In this document: positions 9,250 to 18,437 of the stretch, in pieces
Layout of the letters: each line of letters opens with the position of its first letter
Position numbering within the stretch: the first letter of the stretch is position 1
Source of the DNA: Stramonita haemastoma
Taxonomy: Eukaryota; Mollusca; Gastropoda; Neogastropoda; Muricidae
NCBI GenBank assembly: GCA_030674155.1
Contig: CM060319.1
Coordinates: 1,960,492 to 1,980,491, forward strand
Reading direction: 5' to 3'
DNA: 20,000 nt
Notes under the pieces: model-generated
Seen by the model: the letters and a program-made list of their open reading frames with translations, nothing else
What the model was told of the DNA's origin: nothing
Database searches by the model: none
Made by a program: the position numbers and the translations under genes

Positions 9250-10239
9250 TGTATGAGACTGTGTGGAGTTCATTGGTGATAGCTCAGACAGCCTGTGTGC
9301 TGGTTTGGGTTATAAGCATTGCAATTGTACAGATGTTTGTTCATGATTGGTATTTTACTCTTTGACAATTGTATGTTAAATTCTATTTGTTTGACTGAAA
9401 ATGGGAAGCACAGGTGTGGGACAAGTTTGGCTGCTAAAACTTCACATAAAGGAAAAAAGAATATCTCCCCTAGGGTCTGTTTTCTAACATAGTTCACAGC
9501 AAATTCCATGCTATTGTGATTTTTATTTTTGGAAAAGAAGGAAGGCAGGCTTGTGTGGTTCAAGTGTTTTGTCTTTGTGAACTATCAGCTGGATAGTGAA
9601 GAGGTAGTTGACAAAGGGTAGATCACCACATACTTCTTGTATACAATTGTTAGTCATTGGATGATGAAATGAAATTTGATAGTACTCTGAATGAAATCAT
9701 GTATGTCTCATTGATTAAATTCTAGTGATGTGACTGAATAATTGTATTTTTGCCTTCTGATCAACACGTTGAAGGAAAGTCTTCTATTTCTATTTATTTT
9801 GTTACGGAAGGTATTGACATGGGTCCAGCAATGTTTGTTAATATTTGACCAGTTAATAATCTCATACCCCAAGACATTTTGTCAATATTCATGGTGCATA
9901 TACTTATGAGCAGAGACGATTTGTTGTGGTCATTAGTGCAACCTGTAGTGCTGAATGGTGTATTCCTAAATGCCATGGTGTGTACAACCATTTCGCTGTA
10001 TGAAATTGCCTGCCCAAACAAAGCAATGAACTCGTTTGTGGTCGTGTTTGATGTGAATGAATGCATACTTCGCCTGATTTCGGAGAACAACTGTGTGTGC
10101 CAACATTCAAACTCAAGCTCATGTATTATTTGGTAATAATAACACCACCTGATCTACTCTTTTATGAAAGTGAATAGGTATTGAGCCCCTGTGTAAGATG
10201 ATGTATGAATGAACAAACAGGGCCTTGATTCATATTTTC
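9250..10239. other. Intergenic stretch with an unassigned two-strand open segment
   Basis: 9794-10136 is open on both strands (98 residues on -, 85 on +), with nearly balanced base composition compared with AT-rich flanks. The - strand reading includes LLTGQILTNIAGPMSIPSVT; the + reading includes VVFDVNECILRLISENN. I recognise neither, and no clear splice sites frame them. The rest of the stretch shows nothing. Confidence 0.25.
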
Positions 10240-10690
10240 ATCTAAGAAGGAAGGTGGTGTTGACATGCCTAACAAGTAAACAGTGAAGTTCTGGGTTTGA
10301 TTCCTTGCCTTGCCTTTCTTCCCAGTTTGATGAGAAAATCAAACTGAATAACAAAAGTCCTTTGGATGAGACTGTAAACCGAGGTCCCATGTGCAAGTGC
10401 ACTCAGAATATCTTCTCTTTTTTTTTGGCCAACATGGTAAAAACCCAATCCACCTTTCGGAAGGGTAGGACATTTTTGGCCAGTAGAAAGAGATGACAAC
10501 ATTTTAAAAATGCATGCACACAAGTGTCATGTTTAGATACCATCCCCGAATTAAGAATGCAGCTACCTAAATGGTGGTGGTAGAAGGGGGGGAGGAATAG
10601 TCACAGATGCAAAAATCTCGCCACCAGTGACCCTTGGAGCTGTAACTGAGGAATGAACAAACCAAAACAAAAACCACCACCAGAAAACTT
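10240..10690 (+). mobile_element. SINE copy 2, tRNA-like head and body
   Basis: Starts with a tRNA-like head whose B box is GGTTTGATTCC (10294-10304). The body contains GATGAGACTGTAAACCGAGG followed by TCCC, a CTTTCGGAAGGGTAGGAC block, CATGTTTAGATACCATCCCC, GCAGCTACC, and a 3' part ending in an A/C-rich stretch. The same ordered blocks are in copy 3, which sets the approximate ends. It does not encode protein and would depend on a LINE for movement. Confidence 0.65.
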
Positions 10691-10699
10691 TCCTCTGAT

Positions 10700-10832
10700 G
10701 GAGTTGCAGGAAACTGGAGCCAGGCCCAGAATTAACCCAGGAGAAAAATCCCTGAGACTCCTCCAGATTCGAACCTGCATCCTCCTTCATTGTCACATCA
10801 GGAGTTTGATGCTCTAACCACAAGGCTGTGAC
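10700..10832 (-). mobile_element. tRNA-like SINE head on the - strand
   Basis: On the - strand, TGGTTAGAGCATC (10820-10808) is a good RNA polymerase III A box and GGTTCGAATC (10775-10766) a near-perfect B box, about 32 nt apart, as in a tRNA. The potential cloverleaf is not complete enough for a functional tRNA. It lies between two + strand SINE copies and points toward copy 2. It could be the head of a third, opposite insertion. Confidence 0.5.
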
Positions 10833-10884
10833 ATGACATGAGGAAAAGAAAGTAAGTTACTGTAGATCTCCAATAGCATACATC

Positions 10885-11315
10885 TGGAGGGGAGGGGATG
10901 GATCGCCTGGTCAGTGGTCTGAGGACAGCACGTGATCTGACGGCCTGGGAATGATCCCAGGTTTGAGCTACCACCAAATGTTGGTTTGAGGGGATTTTCC
11001 CCATAGAGTTAACAGCAGTGCTGACTCCACTCCTCCGGATGATGCTATAAACTGAGGTCCTGTGTGTGAACTCACGCAGAACATGATCTTGTGCACATAT
11101 TAAAACCCGTTTCTCCTTTCAGAAGAGTAGGCCATTGTGTGCCTCTGAGAATGGATATCATTTTAAAAGCACATACACAACGGCGTTGTGTTTAGACATC
11201 ATCCCCAAAGTCAGACTGCAGCTACCTTAGTGGTGGGCAAAAATGGTTGCATACACAAAATTTCACAATTGGTTAACCTCGGAGCACTAGTCTAGGAATG
11301 AAAAAAAATTAAACA
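10885..11315 (+). mobile_element. SINE copy 3, best preserved
   Basis: The head carries an A-box-like TGGTCAGTGG (10908-10917) and a B-box-like GGTTTGAGCTA (10960-10970). It continues with GGGGATTTTCCCCATAGAGT, a GACTCCACTCCTCCGGATGA block, ATAAACTGAGGTCCTGTGTG, CAGAAGAGTAGGCCATTGTG, ACATCATCCCCAAAGTCAG, and GTGGTGGGCAAAAATGGTTG, ending at an A-rich tail around 11308. Its length of about 430 bp and block order match copy 2. Confidence 0.65.
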
Positions 11316-12052
11316 AGAAACTTCCACACATAATGTATGTCACCTTGCAGGCACTATCCAGTCCATGAAAGTGGTTTGGCGGCCCAGGATGACAGTCTGT
11401 CCACCAGACACTTGTGGAAGAAACGATTAACTGACGTTGCATATGTAATGCTCATTAAATACATATGAAAAAAAAAACCACCACAGTAACTGGAGGCAAG
11501 GACACCAGTCTGAATCCTGCACAGAAATCTGATGGTACATGCACACACATCCCCCCCCCCCCCCCCTCATACACTCACAAGGAGACAAAACTGTACAAGA
11601 ACTGTCATGCAATGCTTTATTCATTAAATGACTTTTTTCGTCAGTTTTCTTTCTCCCCCCCCCCCCCCCCCCCCCCCCCAAGACATATGATTTACACATT
11701 TACTTAACAAGTGACCAGAATGTGATGTGGAGAATAACAAAATCAAAATAATCTTTAAAAAACAATTGATTGAACACTAGGGAAAAACGGGTGGGGGTGA
11801 GGGGGGGGGGGGGGGGGGGTAGCATTGTGTTGGCTCCTGTGGTTACAAGTTAAAATGAAGTGGGTGAATTCTCTGTTCATATCATATCCAGGAAACCTAC
11901 ACTGGAATTTTACATCTAACAAACTGAATAAAAGTGAAATTAAAGAATTCCTTTTTAGCAGCTTGCAAAGGAGGATCCAGTCTGAATAAGGACAAGTTTA
12001 ACCTGCGTATTTTTCATAAAAGATCAGTGATGCAAAGCTGAAGACAGAGAGA
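11316..12052. other. Intergenic stretch with long C and G homopolymers
   Basis: Contains C16 at 11551-11566, C25 at 11655-11679 and G19 at 11801-11819. No gene is recognised. Poly-Pro or poly-Gly open frames across these tracts are by-products. Homopolymer lengths from assembly are unreliable. Confidence 0.6.
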
Positions 12053-12140
12053 AAATAATGAATAATAATAATAATAATAATAATATACATTATTTATATA
12101 GTGCTCAATCGGAATCGTTAAAAGCAAACAAATTGAAGCA
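12053..12140 (-). mobile_element. 3' end of a retroposon with (ATT)n tail
   Basis: On the - strand GAGCACTATATAAATAATGT precedes an (ATT)n tail whose + strand form is eight AAT units at 12061-12084. AGCGCTATATAAAT followed by (ATT)n is a common end of CR1/L2-type LINEs and of SINEs using their tails. It may be the true 3' end of the LINE fragment to its right, separated by the SINE fragment at about 12200-12345. Confidence 0.5.
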
Positions 12141-12199
12141 CTTGCATTCAAATCATTTACATGCCATGCAACCTTCCACAAATATTAAAAGATATCAAA

Positions 12200-12345
12200 T
12201 TTATGCATACACACATACACACGCAGAACATCTAGCGCACACGTTAAATCCTGTTCCACATTTCGTAAGAGTAGGCCATCATGTGCTGGTGGGAACAGAT
12301 GACATTTACAAAACTGCACACACACGGGGACTGGATGTAAAAAAG
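12200..12345 (+). mobile_element. SINE fragment (copy 4)
   Basis: Contains AGCGCACACGTTAAATCCTG, then CGTAAGAGTAGGCCATCATG and a GACATTTACAAAACTGCACA block, matching the middle of SINE copies 2 and 3 in order and orientation. No head or tail is visible. Confidence 0.5.
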
Positions 12346-12394
12346 CACAAAAGTGCTTATCCCATTATCTTGGATATAAAAGAATAATTTTTTT

Positions 12395-13060
12395 TTTTTT
12401 AAACCCACACTGTGTGTGCAAACAATTTAGGTAGACATAGGGTAGTGGAGTTGAAGAAGGGTGTTGGACAATAGGGACAGATATGAGAGGGAAAATCTCA
12501 GGTGGGAAATGAGTGCATTTTGAGGCTGGATTTGACAGTATCAAATGTGGGTTTTTGGTGAAGTGACAGAGGGAGGTCATTCCAAGTGGATGGACCAGAA
12601 ACAGAAAGAGTGACGGCCAACAGTGGTTTGCTTGAATCTGGGTGTTTGAAAGCACAAGTGTCTGCGGCTGAACGAAGGGAAACGAGATGGAGTATACAGG
12701 TGAAGACAGTTATAGAGATAAGAGGGCGCAGATTTGTGGAGACATTTGAAACAGAGGGTATTGATCTTGTATTTCAGTCTTTGTGGACAGGCAGCCAGCA
12801 AAGAGATTGCAGAAGAGGAGTGATGTGTTCAGATTTTTTCTTTCTAAGGACTAGGCTAGAAGGCTGCGGAGTTTTGTAAGCACTGAAGGGAGTGAATGGA
12901 TGATGCTGGTAGACCAACCAAACAGAGAATTACAGAGGTCTAAATGTGAAAGAATGAGAGACGTCACAAGTTTGGATGTTGCATCAGTGGACAGATACCT
13001 GCGGATCGCACTTATGCACCGTTGATAGTAGCAGGACTGGCAAGTCTGGGTGATGAATTT
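12395..13060 (-). pseudogene. CR1/jockey-like LINE reverse transcriptase, C-terminal part (broken)
   Basis: Read from 13060 downward, the - strand encodes FITQTCQSCYYQ, ISAIRRYLSTDATSKLV, SLILSHLDLCNSL, then after frame breaks LKYKINTLCFKCLHKSAPSY and LYTPSRFPS, then VGRHSFCFWSIHL and further downstream residues. These ordered blocks are typical of the region after the catalytic core in non-LTR retrotransposon reverse transcriptases of the CR1/jockey kind. At least two frameshifts divide the frame, so it is dead. It ends in A11-12 in sense orientation near 12388-12400. The upstream continuation is at 13259-13520, beyond an inserted element. Confidence 0.75.
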
Positions 13061-13258
13061 TTTCAAAGAGTGTGTTGTCGAGATACTGCAAGGAACAGTC
13101 GAGGGCAAGAAAAGAAGAGGCCGCCAAAAGAAATCATGGGTTGACAACATCAAAGACTGGCGCCCAACCCCTGAACACCTCCTACTAGCCACACAGGATT
13201 GTGAAGCATGGAAAAAGATCTCTGTTGCGTCTTCTCTCATGCCCCCCTACATCCTTTG
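13061..13258 (+). mobile_element. RTE-like LINE fragment, C-terminus of reverse transcriptase, nested
   Basis: The + strand frame reads ILQGTVEGKKRRGRQKKSWV, then DNIKDW, then QDCEAWKKISVASSLMPP and a stop at about 13257-13259. The GxxxxGRQxxxWxDNIxxW and W-xx-I/L-xx-SS pattern is the C-terminal end of an endonuclease-reverse transcriptase polyprotein found in many invertebrate genomes. The fragment is about 200 bp, 5'-truncated, without a visible A tail, and lies in the opposite orientation inside the CR1-like fragment. Confidence 0.7.
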
Positions 13259-13520
13259 AGACATGGGACTGAAGGAGAGGAGGAGGTTGTCGAGAACACC
13301 TAAATACTTCACAGAGCTGGAAAAAGAAACTGACGTACCGCCGAATTCTATTGAAGTTGTTGAGATGGAGGATAGTTTATGTTCAGCTCCCTATGAGCAT
13401 GGCTTTTGTTTTATCAGCATTTAGCTGTCACCTGTTCTGAGTCATCCAGTTTTGAATGTACTGAAGGCAGTTGGCAGTTCATGGGGACAATGCTCATACT
13501 GAAAATCAGACAGACAAAAA
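13259..13520 (-). pseudogene. CR1/jockey-like LINE reverse transcriptase, upstream part (broken)
   Basis: Reading down from 13500 the - strand gives IQNWMTQN, then QLNADKTKAMLIGS, then after breaks a VKYLGV-like piece and SPMSQ. W-x9-10-LNxDKTxxMLxGS followed by VKYLGVxLD is the expected order just before the QTCQSCYYQ block that continues at 13060, so the two pieces were once contiguous. It contains stops and frameshifts and is 5'-truncated at about 13500. Confidence 0.65.
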
Positions 13521-14824
13521 GCTTAAACTGCAACAAAATATGAATTTCCAATACCTATCATGAGAGTTATTTTCAAACTGAAATCCCCAAATAAAAAGCA
13601 ACAGCAAAATTGACAAAGATTACTCACAACCCTTGAAAAAAAAGTAAGATGATCACATCAAACATCAAGTGCTGTCTTTACAATAATAACAAAAATTACG
13701 TCCGTGAAATATCTCTGAACAAATGGGCAATTTTTACATTGAAAATCAGGGCAAGATTTTTTTCAAATGCACATACATACAGATAGATATATAAAAAAAA
13801 GTCCAATACAATTACTTTATCTGAATGTGCTAATCCAGCCCCCCCCCCCCTCCCCCAACACACACAGAGACACTTCTCTGTTAACAATGTGAATGATAAT
13901 GCCAATTGGCAAAGAGCACTTCATAACCAGGGAATAGATATGACTATATATATATATATTATACAAGCCCAGCATGACAGACACAAATGCATATTTCTCA
14001 TAAAGAATCCACCTGATAGGTGTAAAATCTATCAAACTGCTAGTATTCTTTTCAGTTTCTTACACATGCTCACTAAATCATCAAGTGCATATATTAAAAC
14101 CCTATCAAAATAGCCATGGCACAATAAGATACCCATGTAATAGAATGCTAAAGCAAGATTCACAAAACTGACGTAAAAAAACATTAACACAAGGTATACA
14201 TACTGCTTAACTCAACCTGCCCTAACTTAACCATAGGTAAAGGCAAGACAGAAAAAAAACATTAAAACATTAGTCTACATTATAAGATGAATTTTCCAAA
14301 TCCAATCCAATTATGTTGCTTATAGCCCCGCCGACCACATAGGCCAAATTACATGCTGGACATTCAGTAATACATAAAAGATGATGATATCTATAAACTT
14401 CCTGTCTTCAATTCTACACCTGTGCCCATCCCCCAAGTTGGAATAAGGTTATGTCCCCTGAACAGTTGGGGCAAAATGTCAACCTGGAGTTCTAGCTAAG
14501 CCCCCTACCCCCCCCCCCCAAAAAAAAAAAAAAAAAACCAACAAAAAACAAAAAAACAAAACCAAAACAAACAAAAAACAAAAAAAACCCAAATCCCCCC
14601 CACCTTGACACCAACCCCCCCAACAAACCCTGTGCCTAATACCAGTCACTATGGCAAGGCTAAATATAGCCATATTGTAAGGTAGAATTCACACAGGCCT
14701 GACATGGTTAGCTCACATGCTTGCCAAAATAATTTTCATCTCTCTTCAACGACGGAGTAGTATTGGTAACATTAAAATTTCTTTTGAATGGAGAATTCCA
14801 AAAACCTTTTTTTAGCGAACAGTA
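13521..14824. other. AT-rich sequence beyond the PCGF1 3' end
   Basis: No gene recognised. Contains a C10TC5 run near 13840-13855, a short (TA)n at 13944-13960, and a C11A18 followed by A/C-rich sequence at 14511-14590. Around 14306-14355 CTTATAGCCCCGCCGACCAC resembles a dispersed invertebrate repeat but I cannot name it. Confidence 0.4.
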
Positions 14825-14830
14825 TTTATT
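14825..14830 (-). promoter_or_regulatory. PCGF1: Probable PCGF1 polyadenylation signal (AATAAA)
   Basis: First AATAAA on the - strand after the PCGF1 stop (TTTATT at 14825-14830 on +), about 620 nt downstream. No ATTAAA or AATAAA was seen between. It would give a 3' UTR of about 640 nt from 15448 to just below 14820. Confidence 0.5.
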
Positions 14831-15448
14831 ATGCATTATCAAAGGTTCACCCCAAACTTTCAAAAACAATCTCTAATTCCTGATCCAGAGCGTTTGTAGC
14901 AAAGTGGTGTAAAATGAAGATTTGGAAAGAAATGTTCGATTACAGCTGATTTATCGTACATAGGGTATTCTCTTACTTCCAACTCATACATTTCCCCCTC
15001 TATTTTATGATGCAGCATGTTTTTCTGTTATGCCAACACTGATTATGTGCAATTATTAATCAATATGTTCATGGACTGAAGACAAGGACAGTGCAACAAA
15101 AGCATAACAAAAAAAACTACCACATTGCATCAAACACAGAGATCACAAAACAGCTGCCATCACACTCACAAGTGTTTCACATCATTATGACTTTTGTGCC
15201 ACACAACTGATATATCACTAATCATCTTGAAAAAAAAAAAAAAAAGTCTCTGACTGTTGGGTCCTAAACACCAACAGAAATGATCAGAAAAACAGATGGT
15301 TGGAACAAAAAACATACAAAAACAAAAGCGAAATGGATCAACAAATACATCACTGCCGACAGCAGCTCATCATCATACATTCAGTTCCCCTTCACCCCCT
15401 CCCCCTCCCCCCAACAATCCACTCTCCCTCCCCCGCCATCTTCTACTG
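14831..15448 (-). other. PCGF1: Probable PCGF1 3' UTR
   Basis: The sequence between the TGA stop and the first AATAAA. Includes an A-rich run at 15230-15245 and a pyrimidine-rich block at 15386-15437 on the + strand (purine-rich in the mRNA). No other gene is visible. Confidence 0.45.
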
Positions 15449-15505
15449 TCACGTAATGCTGTCTTTGTCTGTGGCAACACGGTAGAACAACACCATGGGG
15501 GTTTC
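15449..15505 (-). CDS. PCGF1: PCGF1, last coding exon (end of RAWUL)
   Basis: On the - strand after the acceptor TTCTTTGTTGCAG (AG at 15507-15506), 18 codons read ETPMVLFYRVATDKDSIT then TGA at 15451-15449. The P-x-VL-x-Y core fits the final strand of the RAWUL fold, equivalent to the PLLLQY of vertebrate PCGF1 and the PLLLHYR seen here in the PCGF3-type gene. Phase 0 joins it exactly to the exon ending at 15986. The intron before it is 480 nt and carries an (AT)n run (15521-15599) starting 14 nt upstream of the AG. Confidence 0.88.
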   Translation of the reverse strand, partial: ETPMVLFYRVATDKDSIT

Positions 15506-15520
15506 CTGCAACAAAGAAGG

Positions 15521-15525
15521 TATAT

Positions 15526-15599
<74 letters not shown>
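15521..15599. repeat. (AT)n microsatellite in last PCGF1 intron
   Basis: About 79 nt of alternating AT with one ATAATAT phase break near 15535. It lies immediately upstream, in transcript sense, of the polypyrimidine tract of the last PCGF1 exon. Confidence 0.97.
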
Positions 15600-15603
<4 letters not shown>

Positions 15604-15985
15604 CATAAAATGTATGAGTAAAAAAAAAAGAGCCTAAAACAAAAATTGTGATTAAATCTGCTTCAATAGGACTATTTCAACTCAAACTGTTCTTTTGTAA
15701 CAACTGCAGGGAGTATTCTGTATACATTTCTAATGTGTTTCATTTTACATGTTGAAACATAGAATCCCTAGAAATTATGAAAATTCAAAGAAACACAAAT
15801 TGGACGACCAATCACTTGAATCGATGCATCGGTTTTCAAGCACACAAAAATCTGTTGCATTATGGGTAACTCTGCACTTTCCTCCAAGCTACAAAAGTGA
15901 ATCCTTTCTTCCTTCCCTCTCTAAAAAGTAGGACTTTTCCTTGACATTCAAGGTTAGCAATCATCTCGTTCGTTCAGTGCCTCAC

Positions 15986-16066
15986 CTTTCCATACCAGGT
16001 CATTAAGTAGATCTGTTTGAGTGATGTCTCCTCTGCCTGCACTTCATTATCACACAGAATCTCAAA
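15986..16066 (-). CDS. PCGF1: PCGF1, penultimate coding exon (RAWUL)
   Basis: An 81-nt, phase 0-0 exon encoding FEILCDNEVQAEETSLKQIY followed by LMTWYGK. The pattern hydrophobic-x-IL-x-NE-x(5)-TSLKQIY...W-G-K matches PCGF1 (vertebrate: DNEVLPDHMTMKQIW). The acceptor is GTTGCAG with (TG)n in place of a normal pyrimidine tract; the donor is GTGAGG (15985-15980). Length and phases equal the PCGF3-type exon at 1012-1092, as expected for paralogues. Skipping this exon would keep frame but delete 27 residues of the RAWUL domain. Confidence 0.93.
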
Positions 16067-16070
16067 CTGC

Positions 16071-16240
<170 letters not shown>

Positions 16241-16598
16241 ATGCACACATTGGCATGTTATAAAAATATAAGACAAACAGTGAAGGAAACTGAATGAAAA
16301 AAAAAAAAGGAAAAGAGAACATACTAATGACAATGGGAACACAGCACGGTAATTCAAAATAAAAATGAAAAGAACCGACAAAAAGCTTGGATGATAGATC
16401 CAACACTGTTACAACAAATCTGTTGCTATCTATGGTTCTACTGGAATCTGACAAGCTCAAGGGTGTCTGCTCCCTCCCTGAGGTTATTTTCCACCTCTTC
16501 TTCCATTTATAAGTCCTTTTCTTTCCTGATCAGTTAGTCCATGTCAGGTTCACATACAACTACCATCATTCAAAAGAGTACAGACGTAGTATACATAC

Positions 16599-16740
16599 CT
16601 TTAAGTCAGGGGGCACAGCCAGTTTTTTGTAGAGCATGGCTTTGAGGTGGGATATCAAGACACGGATGGAGCAGCGAACAAACTTCTTCTCCAGCTGCCT
16701 CAGCTGTAAGCGCTGACCACTGTGACTGAGCTCCTGGGGG
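16599..16740 (-). CDS. PCGF1: PCGF1, coding exon with start of RAWUL
   Basis: A 142-nt exon. It completes a TG|C Cys codon from the previous exon, then encodes 47 residues including LRQLEKKFVRCSIRVLISHL and KAMLYKKLAVPPDLK. KxFVRCSxR...HLxxxL is the PCGF1 form of the first RAWUL strand and helix. The acceptor is GTGTGTGTGCAG (AG at 16742-16741) and the donor is GTATGT (16598-16593). The segment before it, PQELSHSGQRLQLRQ, is the variable linker. The exon's acceptor is the terminal copy of the minisatellite in the preceding intron. Confidence 0.92.
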
Positions 16741-17930
16741 CTGCACACACACACAACACTGAATAGACTGAATGGAAACTAAGGCCATTTTTCTTTTATT
16801 CAGAATAGATTTAGCATAGCCACTAGGGGACTGCAGACACACACACAACACTGCATGGAAACTGAGGCCACCTTTATTCCCTAGGGGACTGTACACACAC
16901 ACAACACTGAACAGACTGAATGGAAACTAAGGCCATTTTTCTTTTATTCAGAATAGGATTTAGCATAGCCGTTAGGGACTGCACACACAACACTGCATGG
17001 AAACTGAGGCCACCTTTATTCCCTAGGGACTGTACACACACACATAACACTGAACAGACTGAATGGAAACTAAGGCCATTTTTTTAAAATTCAGAATAGA
17101 TTAGCATAGCCGTTAGGGACTGCACACACAACACTGCATGGAAACTGAGGCCACCTTATTCCTAGGGGACTGTACACACACAACACAGCATGCACACTGA
17201 AGCCACTTTTTTATATTCAGAACAGGATTTAGCATAGCCACTAGGGACTGCACACACAACACTGCATGGAAACTGAGGCCACCTTTATTTAGAACAGGAC
17301 TTAGCATAGCCCCTAGGGGACTGCATACATAACTATGAATAGAAACTAAGGCCACCTTTATTCAGAACAGGATTTAGCATAGCCCCTAGGGGACTGCATA
17401 CATAACTATGAATAGAAACTAAGGCCACCTTTATTCAGAACAGGATTTAGCATAGCCCCTAGGGGACTGCATACATAACTATGAATAGAAACTAAGGCCA
17501 ACCTTTATTCAGAATAGGATTTAGCATAGCCCCTAGGGGACTGCATACACAACACTGAATGGACTGAATGGAAAGGCCCTTTTTATTCAGAATAGAATTT
17601 AGCATAGCCTAGGACTGCAACACAAAACTGAACTGAAACCATGCTGTTTCATTCACTGCATCATCATCAGTGCCACTCCATTTGTCACATCTACCACACT
17701 TCTCACATGATTGCCAAAGTCTCTTATAAAGTGTTCCCTTAACACGGGGTTGAAACCATGGCCACTTATACCATCACTGCCAGTCTCCAGGAGACAAACA
17801 CACAGCACTGGATTGAAACAAAGGACACTTTATTTATTATTTGATTACAAGTCTCCTGAGGACCACAGCCACATACAGGACTGAATAAAAACCATGGCAG
17901 AACCACGACTGCTTCAGCACTAAACTGAAA
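16735..17930 (-). repeat. Minisatellite that repeats the PCGF1 splice acceptor (50-91 bp units)
   Basis: Units in + sense run GGGACTGCACACACAACACT, GAATGGAAACTAAGGCCACC, TTTATTCAGAATAGGATTTA and GCATAGCCCCTAG. Unit starts (GGG) fall at about 16826, 16884, 16975, 17026, 17116, 17165, 17244, 17316, 17389, 17462 and 17536. The left part alternates about 90-bp and 50-bp units; the right part has three 73-74-bp units. Past 17620, diverged pieces continue to about 17930. In transcript sense each unit carries GTGTGCAG|TCCC or GTGTACAG|TCCC, resembling the real junction GTGTGCAG|CCCCCAG at 16740. Most units also carry AATAAA in transcript sense. Confidence 0.85.
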
Positions 17931-18337
17931 ACAGTTTGGGTTCAGTTCTACTATCTGGTAAAAAATACCTGCATAATAACACCAGCTATCTTTTGTGAAA
18001 AGAACTTTAATGTACTGATATCCTCTTCACTAATACAGCTGGCTAAAGCCATTTAACTGAAATTTGCAATGTTCAGGCCATCAGACCAGCAGTGATAAGA
18101 TCAGCGATCAATCTTGGCAGGTTTGTTAATTAACTACCTTCCACTGACTTTCTTTTTTGCTGTAGTTGAATGATAAAGAAAACCCCAAAACGATCACAGA
18201 ATATGACTCGTGTCTTACAGAACTTCACCAAACTGCGATAAAATATCTTGCCTGTAACTGCCAATGATTCTGACACTTTAATTCAAGCATGGACAGAGAG
18301 AGGCAGGCAGAAAGTGGCTGTGAACTGTAATGCTCAC
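17931..18337 (-). other. PCGF1: PCGF1 intron, unique part next to the donor
   Basis: The remaining part of the 1597-nt intron between exons 18338-18437 and 16599-16740. No other feature is recognised. Confidence 0.6.
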
Positions 18338-18437
18338 CACAGGCGTTCCAGGCAGAGACAGATCTGTTCATCATGGGCAAACTTGTGTCCGTCAGGTGTG
18401 TTGATGATGGTGGACAGTTTGGGAGGGGAGTGCACTT
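18338..18437 (-). CDS. PCGF1: PCGF1, linker-to-RAWUL coding exon
   Basis: A 100-nt exon beginning in phase 1 (G|AA, Glu) and ending with TG of a Cys codon. It encodes EVHSPPKLSTIINTPDGHKF followed by AHDEQICLCLERL. The DEQ-x-x-LCLERL block is diagnostic for PCGF1 (vertebrate YDEQLNLCLERL). The acceptor is GTTGATTTGCAG (AG at 18439-18438) and the donor is GTGAGC (18337-18332). The intron between it and the exon at 18753 is 315 nt and unremarkable. Confidence 0.92.

Noticed and set aside
10766..10820. A functional tRNA gene on the - strand
   Set aside because: A and B boxes are good but acceptor and anticodon stems do not pair convincingly; a SINE head fits better.
11427..11707. Poly-Gly and poly-Pro open frames
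   Set aside because: Produced by long C tracts, not coding sequence.
12586..12879. 97-residue + strand open frame
   Set aside because: It is the antisense of the CR1-like reverse transcriptase blocks read clearly on the - strand.
15296..15637. + strand open frame covering 15296-15637 with Pro and Tyr-Ile runs
   Set aside because: Antisense to the last PCGF1 exon and driven by the pyrimidine run and (AT)n repeat.
15661..15715. Alternative last PCGF1 exon on the - strand after CTCCCTGCAG (reads LLQKNSLS then stop)
   Set aside because: The exon at 15505-15449 gives the expected P-x-VL-x-Y RAWUL ending with a better acceptor; this one matches only by two leucines.
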